In this document: positions 34,601 through 42,016 of the stretch, in pieces
How the letters are laid out: the number at the start of each line of letters is the position of its first letter
How positions within the stretch are numbered: the first letter of the stretch is position 1
Source: UBA2970 sp965221075
GTDB taxonomy: Bacteria > Verrucomicrobiota > Verrucomicrobiia > Limisphaerales > AAA164-E04
Length of the DNA: 64,000 bases
Assembly (NCBI GenBank): GCA_965221075.1
Contig: OZ244865.1
Span: 1,054,001-1,118,000, forward strand
Reading direction: 5' to 3'
Position numbers and translations under genes: made by a program
Notes under the pieces: model-generated
Told to the model about the DNA's origin: nothing
Seen by the model: only the letters and a program-made list of their open reading frames with translations
Database searches by the model: none

Positions 34601-35303
34601 GGGACTGGGTGCCGATGCAGATGAGCGCGTCGTGGGCGCTGGAGTCCTCCTGGTTGATGTAGTGGACGTCGTTGGTGGCCACCAGCTTCAGCCCGAACTC
34701 GCCGGACCAGTCGATCAGGTGGCGGTTGACCACGGCCTGCTCCTCGATCCCGTGGTCCTGCAGCTCGAGAAAGAAGCGCTCGGGACCGAACACCTGCCGG
34801 AACCAGTCGATGGTGTCCCTGGCCCTGTCGAGCCTGCCGTTCTTGATCAGGGTAGGGATCTCGCTGGCCAGGCATCCGGAGAGCACGATCAGTCCCTCGC
34901 TGTGCTTTGCCAGGGTCTCCTTGTCGGTGCGGGGCTTGTAGTAGAATCCCTCGATGTGGGCGTCGGTGACTATCTGGATCAGGTTGCGGTATCCGGTCTC
35001 GCTGCTGGCCAGCAGCAGCAGGTGGTGGTAGACCGCCTTGCCGCCCCCTCCCTGGGATTTCTCCTTGCGGCTCTTGTGTCCGTGGGCGATGTAGACCTCG
35101 CATCCGATGATGGGCTTGATGCCATGCCTGCGTGCGGCCTGGTAGAACTCGATGGCGCCGTACATCACGCCGTGGTCGGTGAGGGCCAGGGATCCGAAGC
35201 CCAGCTTGTCGGCCCGCTCCATCAGCCTGTCGATCCGGCAGGCTCCATCCAGTATGGAGTAGTCGGTATGGAGATGGAGGTGGACGAACTCGGCCTTGGC
35301 CAT
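31689..35303 (-). CDS. dnaE: DNA polymerase III alpha subunit
   Basis: This 1204-residue catalytic subunit of the replicative polymerase has, in order, a PHP domain (1-285), the polymerase core, helix-hairpin-helix-type region and OB fold (VGGIVTAVRKGISRKRNSP). The catalytic aspartates D450 and D452 are in NPPDIDIDFADDR. The fingers motif LLRRAMGKKK and the family stretch FNKSHAAAYAIVAYQTAWLK are present. The PHP domain appears to keep its metal ligands (H10, H12, H44, E69, H93/H94, C144, D212, H214), unlike E. coli, so it may proofread. An insertion of about 45 residues lies near 320-365. ATG 35303 begins MAKAEFVHLHLHTD, as expected; no strong ribosome-binding site is visible. Confidence 0.97.
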   Translation of the reverse strand: MAKAEFVHLHLHTDYSILDGACRIDRLMERADKLGFGSLALTDHGVMYGAIEFYQAARRHGIKPIIGCEVYIAHGHKSRKEKSQGGGGKAVYHHLLLLASSETGYRNLIQIVTDAHIEGFYYKPRTDKETLAKHSEGLIVLSGCLASEIPTLIKNGRLDRARDTIDWFRQVFGPERFFLELQDHGIEEQAVVNRHLIDWSGEFGLKLVATNDVHYINQEDSSAHDALICIGTQSQIGDRGRMKYQPEQFYLRPAEEMARRFSEVPQAVRNTLEVAEMCDLEIGFGKLHYPVFDPPGKTSREAYMTRLLAQGLERRYGMKASSRNRSITIEEVPRPETLPTYDPSVKEHPGDRSVRKIEDGASAAAAARIVERIGQEMEVIEKTGFVSYFLIVGDFVQHGRKQGISCLARGSAAGSIVTWLLEISNVDPLRYGLLFERFLNPERVNPPDIDIDFADDRRSEVIEYVREKYGRDCVAQIITFGTMGAKSVIRDVGRVMGMDYGSCDRLAKMVPDELKVTLERALRDSPELKASYQNEPETRRLIDTARVLEDLTRNPSVHAAGIVIGSQPLDQVLPLKLDDEQGLVTQYSMDPVGELGLLKMDFLGLKTLTVIRNACDLIRKTRGEEIDIESIPLDDKAAYELLNQGRTVGVFQLESGGMRDLCRRFRIGSIEHITALISLYRPGPMELIPDYIQRRNGEVEITYEHELLEPIARETYGILIYQEQVMQAAQILAGYTLGAADLLRRAMGKKKKSEMREQRKVFVEGCKRANGIGARQAERIFDLLEKFAGYGFNKSHAAAYAIVAYQTAWLKARYPAEFISALLTNDMGDKAKLAQLIREARAMGVEVLPPDINESRIHFAPAPQGKVIRYGLAAIRNVSEMAVESILAAREEGGPFASIHDLCARVEPGALSRKMIEWLVKSGTCDGLPGNRATQCGQIEEAQDWASSVARVRGSGPALFDLDIETPAGPARGVAEESEEWPLMDRLREEKEALGFYRSGHPLDPYSSTLSLYGLKNGARGLCALDNRTPARVGGIVTAVRKGISRKRNSPYAILTVEDRDEGAFQVLCINENYERNTSFFEVDRMLMIEGEVNNEEETPKLFPNRILPLEKVPEQLTERVFFCLQPRGMDLPAARRLLEVAKRHKGECPLSLWLGNLVLLEAHRKYSVKPSRSLEKEIQELLGSNGYHVQPSDPAGNASLSRN

Positions 35304-35407
35304 GGCCAGATTCTCGACTACCGGGACCGGCGCAGGAAGTTGAATCCTCTGGGGGGTTGCGGCTGTCTCCCGGGCGGGGCCTGCGGTAGGATGGCCCGGA
35401 GCATCCG

Positions 35408-36265
35408 GTGAGGATCGACTGCCACCAGCACTTCTGGGACTACCGCCCTTCCGAGTACCCCTGGATGCAGGGCGAGGGCATGGAGGCGCTGCGCCGCAAC
35501 CACGGTCCCGGGGACCTGGAAGCCTTGCTGCGGGAGAGCCGCATGGAGGGCTCGGTGGCGGTGCAGGCCCGGCAGAGCCTGGAGGAGACGGAGTGGCTGC
35601 TTCGCCTCTCCGATCGGCATGCACGGATCCGGGGGGTGGTCGGCTGGGTGGATCTTCAGGATCCCGAGGTGGAGGAGACCCTGGAGCGCTGCAGCCGCCA
35701 TCCCAGGATGGTGGGAGTGCGCCATGTGGTCCAGGACGAGCCGGATCCCGGGTTCCTGCTGAGGCCCGCCTTCCTCAGGGGCCTGTCCAAGCTGCACGGT
35801 TACGGCCTGGCCTACGACCTTCTGCTCTATCCCCGGCAGCTGCCCGCCGCCATCGAGCTGGCGGAGCGGCTGCCCGATCAGCGCTTCGTGCTCGACCACA
35901 TGGCCAAGCCGCTGATCGGCCAGGGGATACTGGCTCCCTGGTACCGGGATCTGGCCCGCCTGGCCGGTTTTCCCCATGTCTCCTGCAAGCTGAGCGGCAT
36001 GGTCACCGAGGCCTCCTGGGGGCAGTGGAAGCCCCGGGACTTCCGTCCCTACCTGGATGTCGCCTGGGACGCCTTCGGGGAAGACCGGCTGATGTTCGGC
36101 TCCGACTGGCCGGTATGCCTGCTCTCGGCCTCCTACCGGGAGGTCGTCCGGCTGGTGGAGGACTTCCTGGAGAAGTTCGATCCGCCGGTCCGTGCCAAGG
36201 TGATGGGCGGGAACGCCGCCGCCTTCTACGGCCTGGAGCCTTTCGCGGACAAGCCTGGTGCCTGA
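35408..36265 (+). CDS. Amidohydrolase 2 family lactonase (COG3618 type)
   Basis: This 285-residue protein is a TIM-barrel metal-dependent hydrolase of the amidohydrolase_2 group. Motifs include the opening IDCHQHFWDY then YPWM, FVLDHMAKP, and MFGSDWPVC. Characterised relatives hydrolyse sugar lactones such as L-fuconolactone or L-rhamnonolactone, or 4-sulfomuconolactone; which one applies here is not visible. GTG 35408 places the HxH motif at residues 6-8, as usual in the family. The gene diverges from dnaE across 104 bases. Confidence 0.88.
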   Translation: MRIDCHQHFWDYRPSEYPWMQGEGMEALRRNHGPGDLEALLRESRMEGSVAVQARQSLEETEWLLRLSDRHARIRGVVGWVDLQDPEVEETLERCSRHPRMVGVRHVVQDEPDPGFLLRPAFLRGLSKLHGYGLAYDLLLYPRQLPAAIELAERLPDQRFVLDHMAKPLIGQGILAPWYRDLARLAGFPHVSCKLSGMVTEASWGQWKPRDFRPYLDVAWDAFGEDRLMFGSDWPVCLLSASYREVVRLVEDFLEKFDPPVRAKVMGGNAAAFYGLEPFADKPGA

Positions 36266-36301
36266 TTCCGCAGGCATCCTTCACAGGCGGAATACGGGGC
36301 C

Positions 36302-37309
36302 ATGATCCTCCTGGATCTGCTCCTGGACCTGATTTTCTTCTGGCGCAGCCAGCGCGACTCCGGCATGGCCGGGGACCTGTCGGACGGGAGCCAGGCTTCC
36401 CCCGTCCAGCGACGGCCCGGCAACCACTTCCTGCGCAAGAAGGGCCTGGCCCGGCCCCGGTGGATTCCCTATGGCACGCCGGTCCGGGTGCACGGAGTCG
36501 AGCTCAACGGCCTGGTGTACCTGGGCAGCGGAGCCCGTCTGGGCATAAGGTGGCGAGGGGATCCCTCCTTCGTCGACACGGATCTCCCGGTCGACGCCTC
36601 CGGGGGCAGCCAGGGAGTCCACGGGATCGAGACGCACACGGCCTATGGAGACCTGCATCCCCAGGCCCGGGCCAGATACCTGGAGTGGCTGGCCGGCGGT
36701 TGCAGCGACGAGAAGGCCTCCAGCGGTTTTGCCCTGCTCTGCCTTCACGGCCTGGAACGCCGCTTCCTCTTCGACGAGGCCGACGAGGACGACCGCTTCC
36801 ACATCCGGATCCGGGCCCGGAGGCTGTGGAATATCCATGGCCGGGATTTCCGGGTGCGGCCGTTCCTGAGCGGCTTCCTTGAGGTCGCCAGCCTGTACTT
36901 CCCCCAGGATCCCTTCTTCTTCGGAGAGGGGGTGGACCGGAAAATGCTTCCCATCCCCCTCAGGGTGGAGATCGGCAAGCGGATCCGGAGCCGAAGTGCG
37001 GTGCCCGGCTCGCTGATGTACGCCTGGCTGGCCTTCCATCCCGACCGGCTGGTACCCGCCTCTCTCCTTGGGAATCCCTTCTTCCGCTCCCGGTTCGAGG
37101 GCCTCTTCGCCCAGCGGTTCCCCGACGGGATCCGATTCGATCTGCCTCCCCAGCAGCCCCCTGTCCGCTACATGGCCCTGTCGGGGAACATCAGGCTGGA
37201 GTTCCGGGACGAGGAGGGGGTGGTTCCCGACATCTCCGGAATCGACGGCCCCGTGAAGCAGGTTCTGCCCTTGGTCGAGGAGGCGCGCTCCTCCCTGGAG
37301 GATCCCTAG
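36302..37309 (+). CDS. TerB_N domain protein
   Basis: This 335-residue protein matches the TerB N-terminal domain pattern: RWIPYGTPVRVHGVELNGLV followed by YLGSG (about residues 52-76), SQGVHGIETHTAYGDLHP then RARYLEWLAGG (about 104-132), and LLCLHGLERRFLFDE (about 144-158). In other bacteria this domain heads long proteins with TerB and TerB-C tellurite-resistance-like domains; here it seems to end without them. The first 15 residues are hydrophobic (MILLDLLLDLIFFWR). The biochemical role is unknown. It starts 36 bases after the lactonase and converges on the DUF4129-like gene with a four-base overlap of stop codons. Confidence 0.72.
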   Translation: MILLDLLLDLIFFWRSQRDSGMAGDLSDGSQASPVQRRPGNHFLRKKGLARPRWIPYGTPVRVHGVELNGLVYLGSGARLGIRWRGDPSFVDTDLPVDASGGSQGVHGIETHTAYGDLHPQARARYLEWLAGGCSDEKASSGFALLCLHGLERRFLFDEADEDDRFHIRIRARRLWNIHGRDFRVRPFLSGFLEVASLYFPQDPFFFGEGVDRKMLPIPLRVEIGKRIRSRSAVPGSLMYAWLAFHPDRLVPASLLGNPFFRSRFEGLFAQRFPDGIRFDLPPQQPPVRYMALSGNIRLEFRDEEGVVPDISGIDGPVKQVLPLVEEARSSLEDP

Positions 37310-38550
37310 CTTCCGGCTTCTGGAAGAAAGGTCATGGAGGACCAGATCTGTTCCAGCAGCAGCGGGGGAATGCCCGAGCGGGGCAGCCGCCCCCCGTAGG
37401 CCACATGGCTGTAGAGCCGTCCCAGGGAGCTAGCGAAGGGGCCCAGCCCCGGGTGGTGGCTTGCCAGGAAGTCCATGCGCTCGATCGGCGTCTGGTCTGG
37501 CCCGCTGGGATACCCGGTCTCTCCCGCCCAAGTGTCCAGCGCTTCGTAGGTGTAGGCCACCAGCATTTCTCCGGACCAGCCTGCGGCACTTCCTTCACGG
37601 AAGGGGTTGGGGAACTCCTGGAAGGAGCGGGGCCGTCCCCTCCCGCCGCTCCCTGCCTGGGGCGGGGAGCTTCTTCCGCTTCCCAGGCCCCGAAGCTCAT
37701 TCAACAGCGAGATCAGGCCCCGCCGGAAGAAGGTCAGCCCAAGCAGGATCACCACCAGCAGCACCGACCAGCCCACCCAGGCCTCGCCAAGAAGGGAGTC
37801 GTCGGCCACCGGGGCCACTCCCGTATCCTCGAACATAGCCTGGCTCTCGGGGCGGGGCAGCAGGAAGGCCGCTGTGAGGGCGCCGGCCACGATGGCGGTT
37901 CCGGCCGACAGCCAGGCCAGGGCCACTTGCCCGGGCATGCGCACCGAGCGATCCCGCAGGTAGCGGCGCATTCCCAGGAAGCTGGTGGTGAGCAGCAGAA
38001 AGGCCGCCGACACCAGGTAGCCGGCCAGCCAGGAGAGGCCCGACGAGGTGAACCATTCTCCCAGTCCGAACACCGGCACCGCCGCCACAGAGAAGTACAG
38101 GACCGAACGTCCGGCACGGGCGCTGCCGGTCTGAGCCTCGAAGCTGGTGCAGTCCATGACCAGCCGGTGGGCACTCCACCATACCACCCCGAGGAAGAGA
38201 AGGCCCCACAGAACGCTGAATCCCGTGGTCATCAGGTAGAACCAGGTGGCCACGGCCAGCAACGCGCCGTAGCTGATGGAATAGACCGATCCCTGCTCCA
38301 GCCCGATCCGGGACACCAGCACAATGGCCAGGGTGAACCAGAAGAAGATCCATCTGACTCCCGCCTCCATCAATACCTCTCCCTGGTAGAAGGCGTCTAC
38401 CAGGAAGAAGAGCAGGCTGGCGACCAGCGCCATGATGAGCAGGGGGTTGAGGGCCGAAACCAGCAAGTCGAGCAGCGTGTTCTGGATCCTCTTCTCCTGC
38501 CGGAGAGCGAGCACCCTCTGCTGGATCGGGCTTCGGTAGGGAGCAATCAC
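37306..38550 (-). CDS. Multi-pass membrane protein with DUF4129-like C-terminus
   Basis: This 414-residue protein has about seven membrane segments in its first 270 residues (for example ALVASLLFFLVDAFY and AGALTAAFLLPRP) and a soluble C-terminal part ending in a DUF4129-like block (MLVAYTYEALDTWAGETGYP; TPIERMDFLASHHPG). DUF4129 domains usually accompany transglutaminase-like and DUF58/MoxR genes, but none is adjacent here. The start is GTG 38550. It converges with the TerB_N gene, overlapping it by four bases. Function is unknown; the C-terminal domain call is moderate. Confidence 0.6.
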   Translation of the reverse strand: MIAPYRSPIQQRVLALRQEKRIQNTLLDLLVSALNPLLIMALVASLLFFLVDAFYQGEVLMEAGVRWIFFWFTLAIVLVSRIGLEQGSVYSISYGALLAVATWFYLMTTGFSVLWGLLFLGVVWWSAHRLVMDCTSFEAQTGSARAGRSVLYFSVAAVPVFGLGEWFTSSGLSWLAGYLVSAAFLLLTTSFLGMRRYLRDRSVRMPGQVALAWLSAGTAIVAGALTAAFLLPRPESQAMFEDTGVAPVADDSLLGEAWVGWSVLLVVILLGLTFFRRGLISLLNELRGLGSGRSSPPQAGSGGRGRPRSFQEFPNPFREGSAAGWSGEMLVAYTYEALDTWAGETGYPSGPDQTPIERMDFLASHHPGLGPFASSLGRLYSHVAYGGRLPRSGIPPLLLEQIWSSMTFLPEAGS

Positions 38551-39344
38551 CGCCTGATAACTTCAGGGAAGCTACCATCACGGTCGACAGGGGGCAAACC
38601 AGGTCGAACGGCCATGATCTGGCTGACGATATCTGGAATTATTCTGCCGGAGCTAGAGGATAAGAGGGGGAAGTGTTATTTGCGGCGATTATCCTGACAG
38701 TTTTTCCCAGATTGCTCCGGGCTGACATCCAATCGAGGGGGGGCCATTGGCCTTGCAGGAGGCGATAGGCGCTTGCTGCCTGAGGAGAAGACTTCCTGGA
38801 AGGGAGAAGCTGCCTGATCCCGCTGGTTTGAGCGGCAGCCGATGGAGCAGCTCTACTTTCCGGGTACGTCATTCCAGTCATAGGCCCGACACAGGCCTCG
38901 GGCGTCGGACGGCCGGATTGTCCCTGCATGAGGCGGAAGACGTAGCAGTTTTCGCACTGGTCGCGATCGAAGACGCAGAGGATCCGCTTCAGGTTCCAGC
39001 TCCAAACCGTTCTGGGATGCGGAAGGAGGTTCCCGAGGTGGAGACGAAGATGGTGTCGCTTGCTGGGGGACAGCCGAAAAAAGATCTCCCGATTCACCGG
39101 AATATCTACGCAAATAACAGAAGCTGGTCAAAAGCGACAATCCGAATTGTGAGGAGCGGCATCCTGAATGCGACTCGAGTCTCTGCCCACAATGGAAAAA
39201 AACTGCCATCCTGCATTCTGCAATCGGCAAAGGAAACCGCCGATGAGAAAAGTCAATATTCCACCTGAGAACCGTCTCAGGAATAGTCACACGTCCGGTT
39301 CGACGATCAGGGGGTGGAAACAGAGCAATGGCAGGGCACCTCAG
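38551..39344. other. Spacer of lower GC content, possible remnant DNA
   Basis: This stretch of 794 bases has no gene I can support and is visibly richer in A and T than its surroundings, most clearly at 39080-39340. Open frames at 38639-39097 (minus) and 38747-39268 (plus) lack protein character. Near its right end are a hairpin and a sequence resembling domain V of a group II intron. The composition and its position beside the fic gene suggest remnants of acquired DNA. Confidence 0.5.
39264..39301 (+). other. Hairpin and group II intron domain V-like sequence
   Basis: CCTGAGA (39264-39270) and TCTCAGG (39275-39281) form a seven-pair stem with a four-base loop. Overlapping it, 39269-39301 starts GAACCG and ends with AGTCACACGTCCGGTTC, close to the 3' half of bacterial group II intron domain V (AGTCGCACGTACGGTTC in many introns). 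The terminal GAACCG/CGGTTC pair is conserved, but the AGC triad is AAC and the upper stem does not fold well. It may be a degraded intron end or coincidence. Confidence 0.25.
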
Positions 39345-40910
39345 TCACCTGGGTGAGCGTAAGGAGTCGGTTCTGACGAACGATTCCCGGTAGGCGGACT
39401 GGATGCGTTCCACTTCTTCGTCGGAGAGTGCGGAGAACCGGCCTTTCCGCTTGCGATCGGACAGGATGCCTCCGTTCTGGTGGAGCAGCTGAAACAGCAG
39501 ATTTGAATGGGGCTCGGGCATCTTCACGATACGTTTCAATCGATCGCTGAAGGCATCGTGCTGCTGGAGGTGTTCCGCCTCTCTGGGCAGATCCAGATCG
39601 ACGGCCCGCCGCACGCAGTCGTAGAGGAACTCGGCCTGGGGAGTGGCGTCGAAGAACCGGTAGTAGTCGGCGGTGTCGTTAAGAACCCGGACGTTTCCGG
39701 ATTCCGTTGGCTCCCAGTCCACCAACGGGAGCAGGCGCCGAGAATAGTCTTCGAGTGCTGTGCTGTATTCTCCGATCCGGTCCAGAAGCACTGCCGAGAC
39801 GGGGAAGGGTATCCCCTCGGGAGTGAAACTCCGCCTAGCCAGGGAATGGTGCATCAGGTAGCGGTGCAGTCGGCCATTCCCGTCGAGGAACGGATGGATG
39901 TAGACGAAGCCGAAGGCAAGGATCGACGCAGCCACCACCGGGTCGAGCAGAGGGGCGGCTTCCCGATCAAATGCTGTAAGTCCTTCGATGAGGCGTTTCA
40001 AGTCGTCCGGCCTGGCGCCTACGTGATCCGGAATGGGCTCGCGCGTGCTCAGATCCCTATTGCCGACAAAGACGCCTTCTGTGCGTAGGCCCACAAGGTC
40101 GAAGCGGGGATCGATAATGACCATGCGTTGCAGGCGTACCAGCTGGTCGAGATCTATCGGTCGCCGCCCGGCTTGGTAGATTGCGCGTCCCCATGCCTGA
40201 ATGTGTCTCGGAGCCGGATGCTCGCCTTCGATGGCGTAGCTGGACTTCGAATCCTTGAACTGAAGAAACGCTGCAGCCCGAGCAAGCAGCTCTGGTGGAA
40301 TGGTGGCCACGGATTTTCTTGCCCTTGCCTGGAGATCCATGGCGACGAACCGTTCCAGGGCTTCGGTGCGGAACACCAGCGGACAGAAGCCGGGCGTGCC
40401 CGGCAGATTGTTCCTGACGCGGTGCCGGGGCGAGGTCTGTCCCGGGAGGGCGAACTGCCGATCTGGATCTACCACGGGCACATAGGCGCCTCGATCGGCA
40501 TTCGGCAGGTCGACCCTGGTTCCGGTCAGCCATTCGTAGAGGAACCACGTCCTCCGTGCATAGGCTCCGGTCGGCCTGGCCTTGACCAGATCGCCGATGG
40601 GCCCGGGGCCTGTCGCGGCGAACAGCTGCTTGAGGACGGCCAGGTCGAGGCCTTCGTGCTTCAGTGCGAAGGTGAGATGGCCTTCCAGGCTCTCTGCCGG
40701 GGAGTAGCGCGGCGAACGGACGCGCCAGCCATCCTTCTCGACGAACGCGTGCCTTTCTCCGATAGCGCTGAGGGACCGGGGCAGTGGCGCCTTCAGATCG
40801 AAAGCCCCGATCAGCGCGGCATAGCCCACAGGCCGTGCGGGAACGGGGGGAGGAAGCGCCCCATGTGCGGCCACGGTTCCCAAAATACTATCCTGGGGAA
40901 GGAGGTCCAC
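39345..40910 (-). CDS. Fic domain AMP-transferase (class II, N-terminal inhibitory motif)
   Basis: This 521-residue protein has the complete Fic active-site motif H339-P-F-L-D-G-N-G-R-L-H-R350, predicted to transfer AMP or a similar nucleotide moiety to target proteins. An inhibitory motif S224-Y-A-I-E228-G229 lies upstream, the (S/T)xxxE(G/N) pattern of self-inhibited Fic proteins. A winged-helix-like C-terminal region follows (about 440-510), as in the Fic/DUF4172-type family. The start is GTG 40910. A GATAAT hexamer at 40919-40924 lies nine bases upstream, so the message could be nearly leaderless. Codon use includes more A/T-ending codons than neighbouring genes, consistent with acquisition. 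No antitoxin partner gene is visible. Confidence 0.93.
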   Translation of the reverse strand: MDLLPQDSILGTVAAHGALPPPVPARPVGYAALIGAFDLKAPLPRSLSAIGERHAFVEKDGWRVRSPRYSPAESLEGHLTFALKHEGLDLAVLKQLFAATGPGPIGDLVKARPTGAYARRTWFLYEWLTGTRVDLPNADRGAYVPVVDPDRQFALPGQTSPRHRVRNNLPGTPGFCPLVFRTEALERFVAMDLQARARKSVATIPPELLARAAAFLQFKDSKSSYAIEGEHPAPRHIQAWGRAIYQAGRRPIDLDQLVRLQRMVIIDPRFDLVGLRTEGVFVGNRDLSTREPIPDHVGARPDDLKRLIEGLTAFDREAAPLLDPVVAASILAFGFVYIHPFLDGNGRLHRYLMHHSLARRSFTPEGIPFPVSAVLLDRIGEYSTALEDYSRRLLPLVDWEPTESGNVRVLNDTADYYRFFDATPQAEFLYDCVRRAVDLDLPREAEHLQQHDAFSDRLKRIVKMPEPHSNLLFQLLHQNGGILSDRKRKGRFSALSDEEVERIQSAYRESFVRTDSLRSPR

Positions 40911-40957
40911 GACTCGATATTATCGCTGCACAGACCGGAATGATCTGTCCATTAGGA

Positions 40958-41020
40958 CATGAAAAACGGGTTTTCTGCATGAAAAACAAGAAAAAACGAG
41001 GGTTTTTTTTGAAAAAAACA
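40958..41020 (-). promoter_or_regulatory. AT-rich tract with direct repeats upstream of fic
   Basis: Two copies of CATGAAAAAC at 40958-40967 and 40978-40987 are spaced 20 bases apart, about two helical turns. They are followed by A- and T-runs, including an AAAAAAC/GTTTTTT pair around four bases. It is the most AT-rich spot in the window and lies 50-110 bases upstream of the fic start. It may be an operator, an UP-like element or a nucleoid-protein site; no assay supports any of these. Confidence 0.4.
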
Positions 41021-41971
41021 GGCCTCCGGGCACTGGTTTGAACCGGAACGATTCCAGCCGGTCCGCTCTTGCGTCGGCCTCCTGAGGAGACTGTCGTACC
41101 CGATGGTCGCCGATCTGCCCCTGCCCATTCCATAGTTTCGGGGATGGGCGCGACCCTGCCTTTCCCCGGAGGATCGGAATCGTCAAGCGGGCTGGCTACG
41201 GGAAGCCGGGACGGATCTTCGATCGAGCCTCCGAGCCTGCGCTTTCCCTCGTGGGCAGGGCCGTTCTTCCGGCGAGGCGGCCTCGATGCGGGAGCGGATG
41301 TTGCCGGACAGGCCGCAGGCAATGCTCGCAGGGAGGAACGGAAGCTCCTCTCCCTGCCTTTCGGGAATCGTCCGTAGGCTTTCTGGCAGCCTGCTGGATC
41401 ATCGGACCTGTGGTGCGCCAGCAAGGCAAAGCTTCCCGCCGGCCATCCCCATAACCTGGGCGCTTCGAGACAAGAAAGCGGCGTCAGGCGCGCTACCCGT
41501 CGGGCGTAAACTCCTGCTGTTCCTGGGCTGGACCGGAGAACCGGATGGCGAGTATCGTCTGGATTCCAGGGAGAACGGAGCCATCCGGAGTGTCGAGGGA
41601 AGTTCCCCTCCCTCGCTTCCTGGATGGCGCCATGGCCGGCAGTGGAGGCCGCCTGCTCGGAGGAGGGGAGCCGGGTTGCGGGCGCTCAGGCGTAGAGCCC
41701 TGTAGTTGACCTCTCGGTCCCGACGATCCCGGAATCACGGGGACGGCGCTTGCAGGGCCGTTCTGTCATCCAGCCATCCCGACCCGCCCATCCGGCGAAC
41801 CGCTTGGAGCGTAGCTGCCGGTTCCTGTGCATGCGTTCATCCATATGCATCCGCCAGTCCGGACACGATGGAAGAACGGCAGCGCGCCTGACACCGGGAT
41901 CAGCAGGAGCCTCTGGAGAGACGGCTTCAACCGGGGGCATGCGGGGTCAAGCGGCCCTTGGAAAGGGGGAT

Positions 41972-42010
41972 CAAGGCGGCAGCAGCCTTGCTCGCCATGC
42001 CTGGCATGGC
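41972..42010 (-). terminator. Paired hairpins after the histidine kinase gene
   Basis: GCCATGCC and GGCATGGC around one base (41994-42010) begin six bases beyond the kinase stop on its strand. CAAGGC/GCCTTG with a seven-base loop (41972-41990) follows. No U-tract is present, so this is only a possible terminator. Confidence 0.35.
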
Positions 42011-42016
42011 CGGGGA

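Larger units (their letters stand above)
40911..42016. other. Gene-free spacer upstream of fic
   Basis: This 1.1-kb stretch runs from the fic start to the end of the histidine kinase gene. It contains the AT-rich tract at 40958-41020 and the hairpins at 41972-42010. The rest shows only frames without protein character on either strand, and no RNA gene that I can recognise. Confidence 0.55.

Noticed and set aside
31075..35103. A 1342-codon minus-strand frame overlapping dnaE in another frame
   Set aside because: It is a shadow of dnaE in GC-rich DNA; the dnaE frame has all polymerase motifs.
38639..39097. A 152-codon minus-strand frame in the low-GC spacer
   Set aside because: No recognisable motif and competing frames on the other strand; not supported as a gene.
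40784..41041. A short plus-strand frame ending in a lysine-rich tail
   Set aside because: It is antisense to the fic 5' end, and the tail is just the A-runs of the AT-rich tract.
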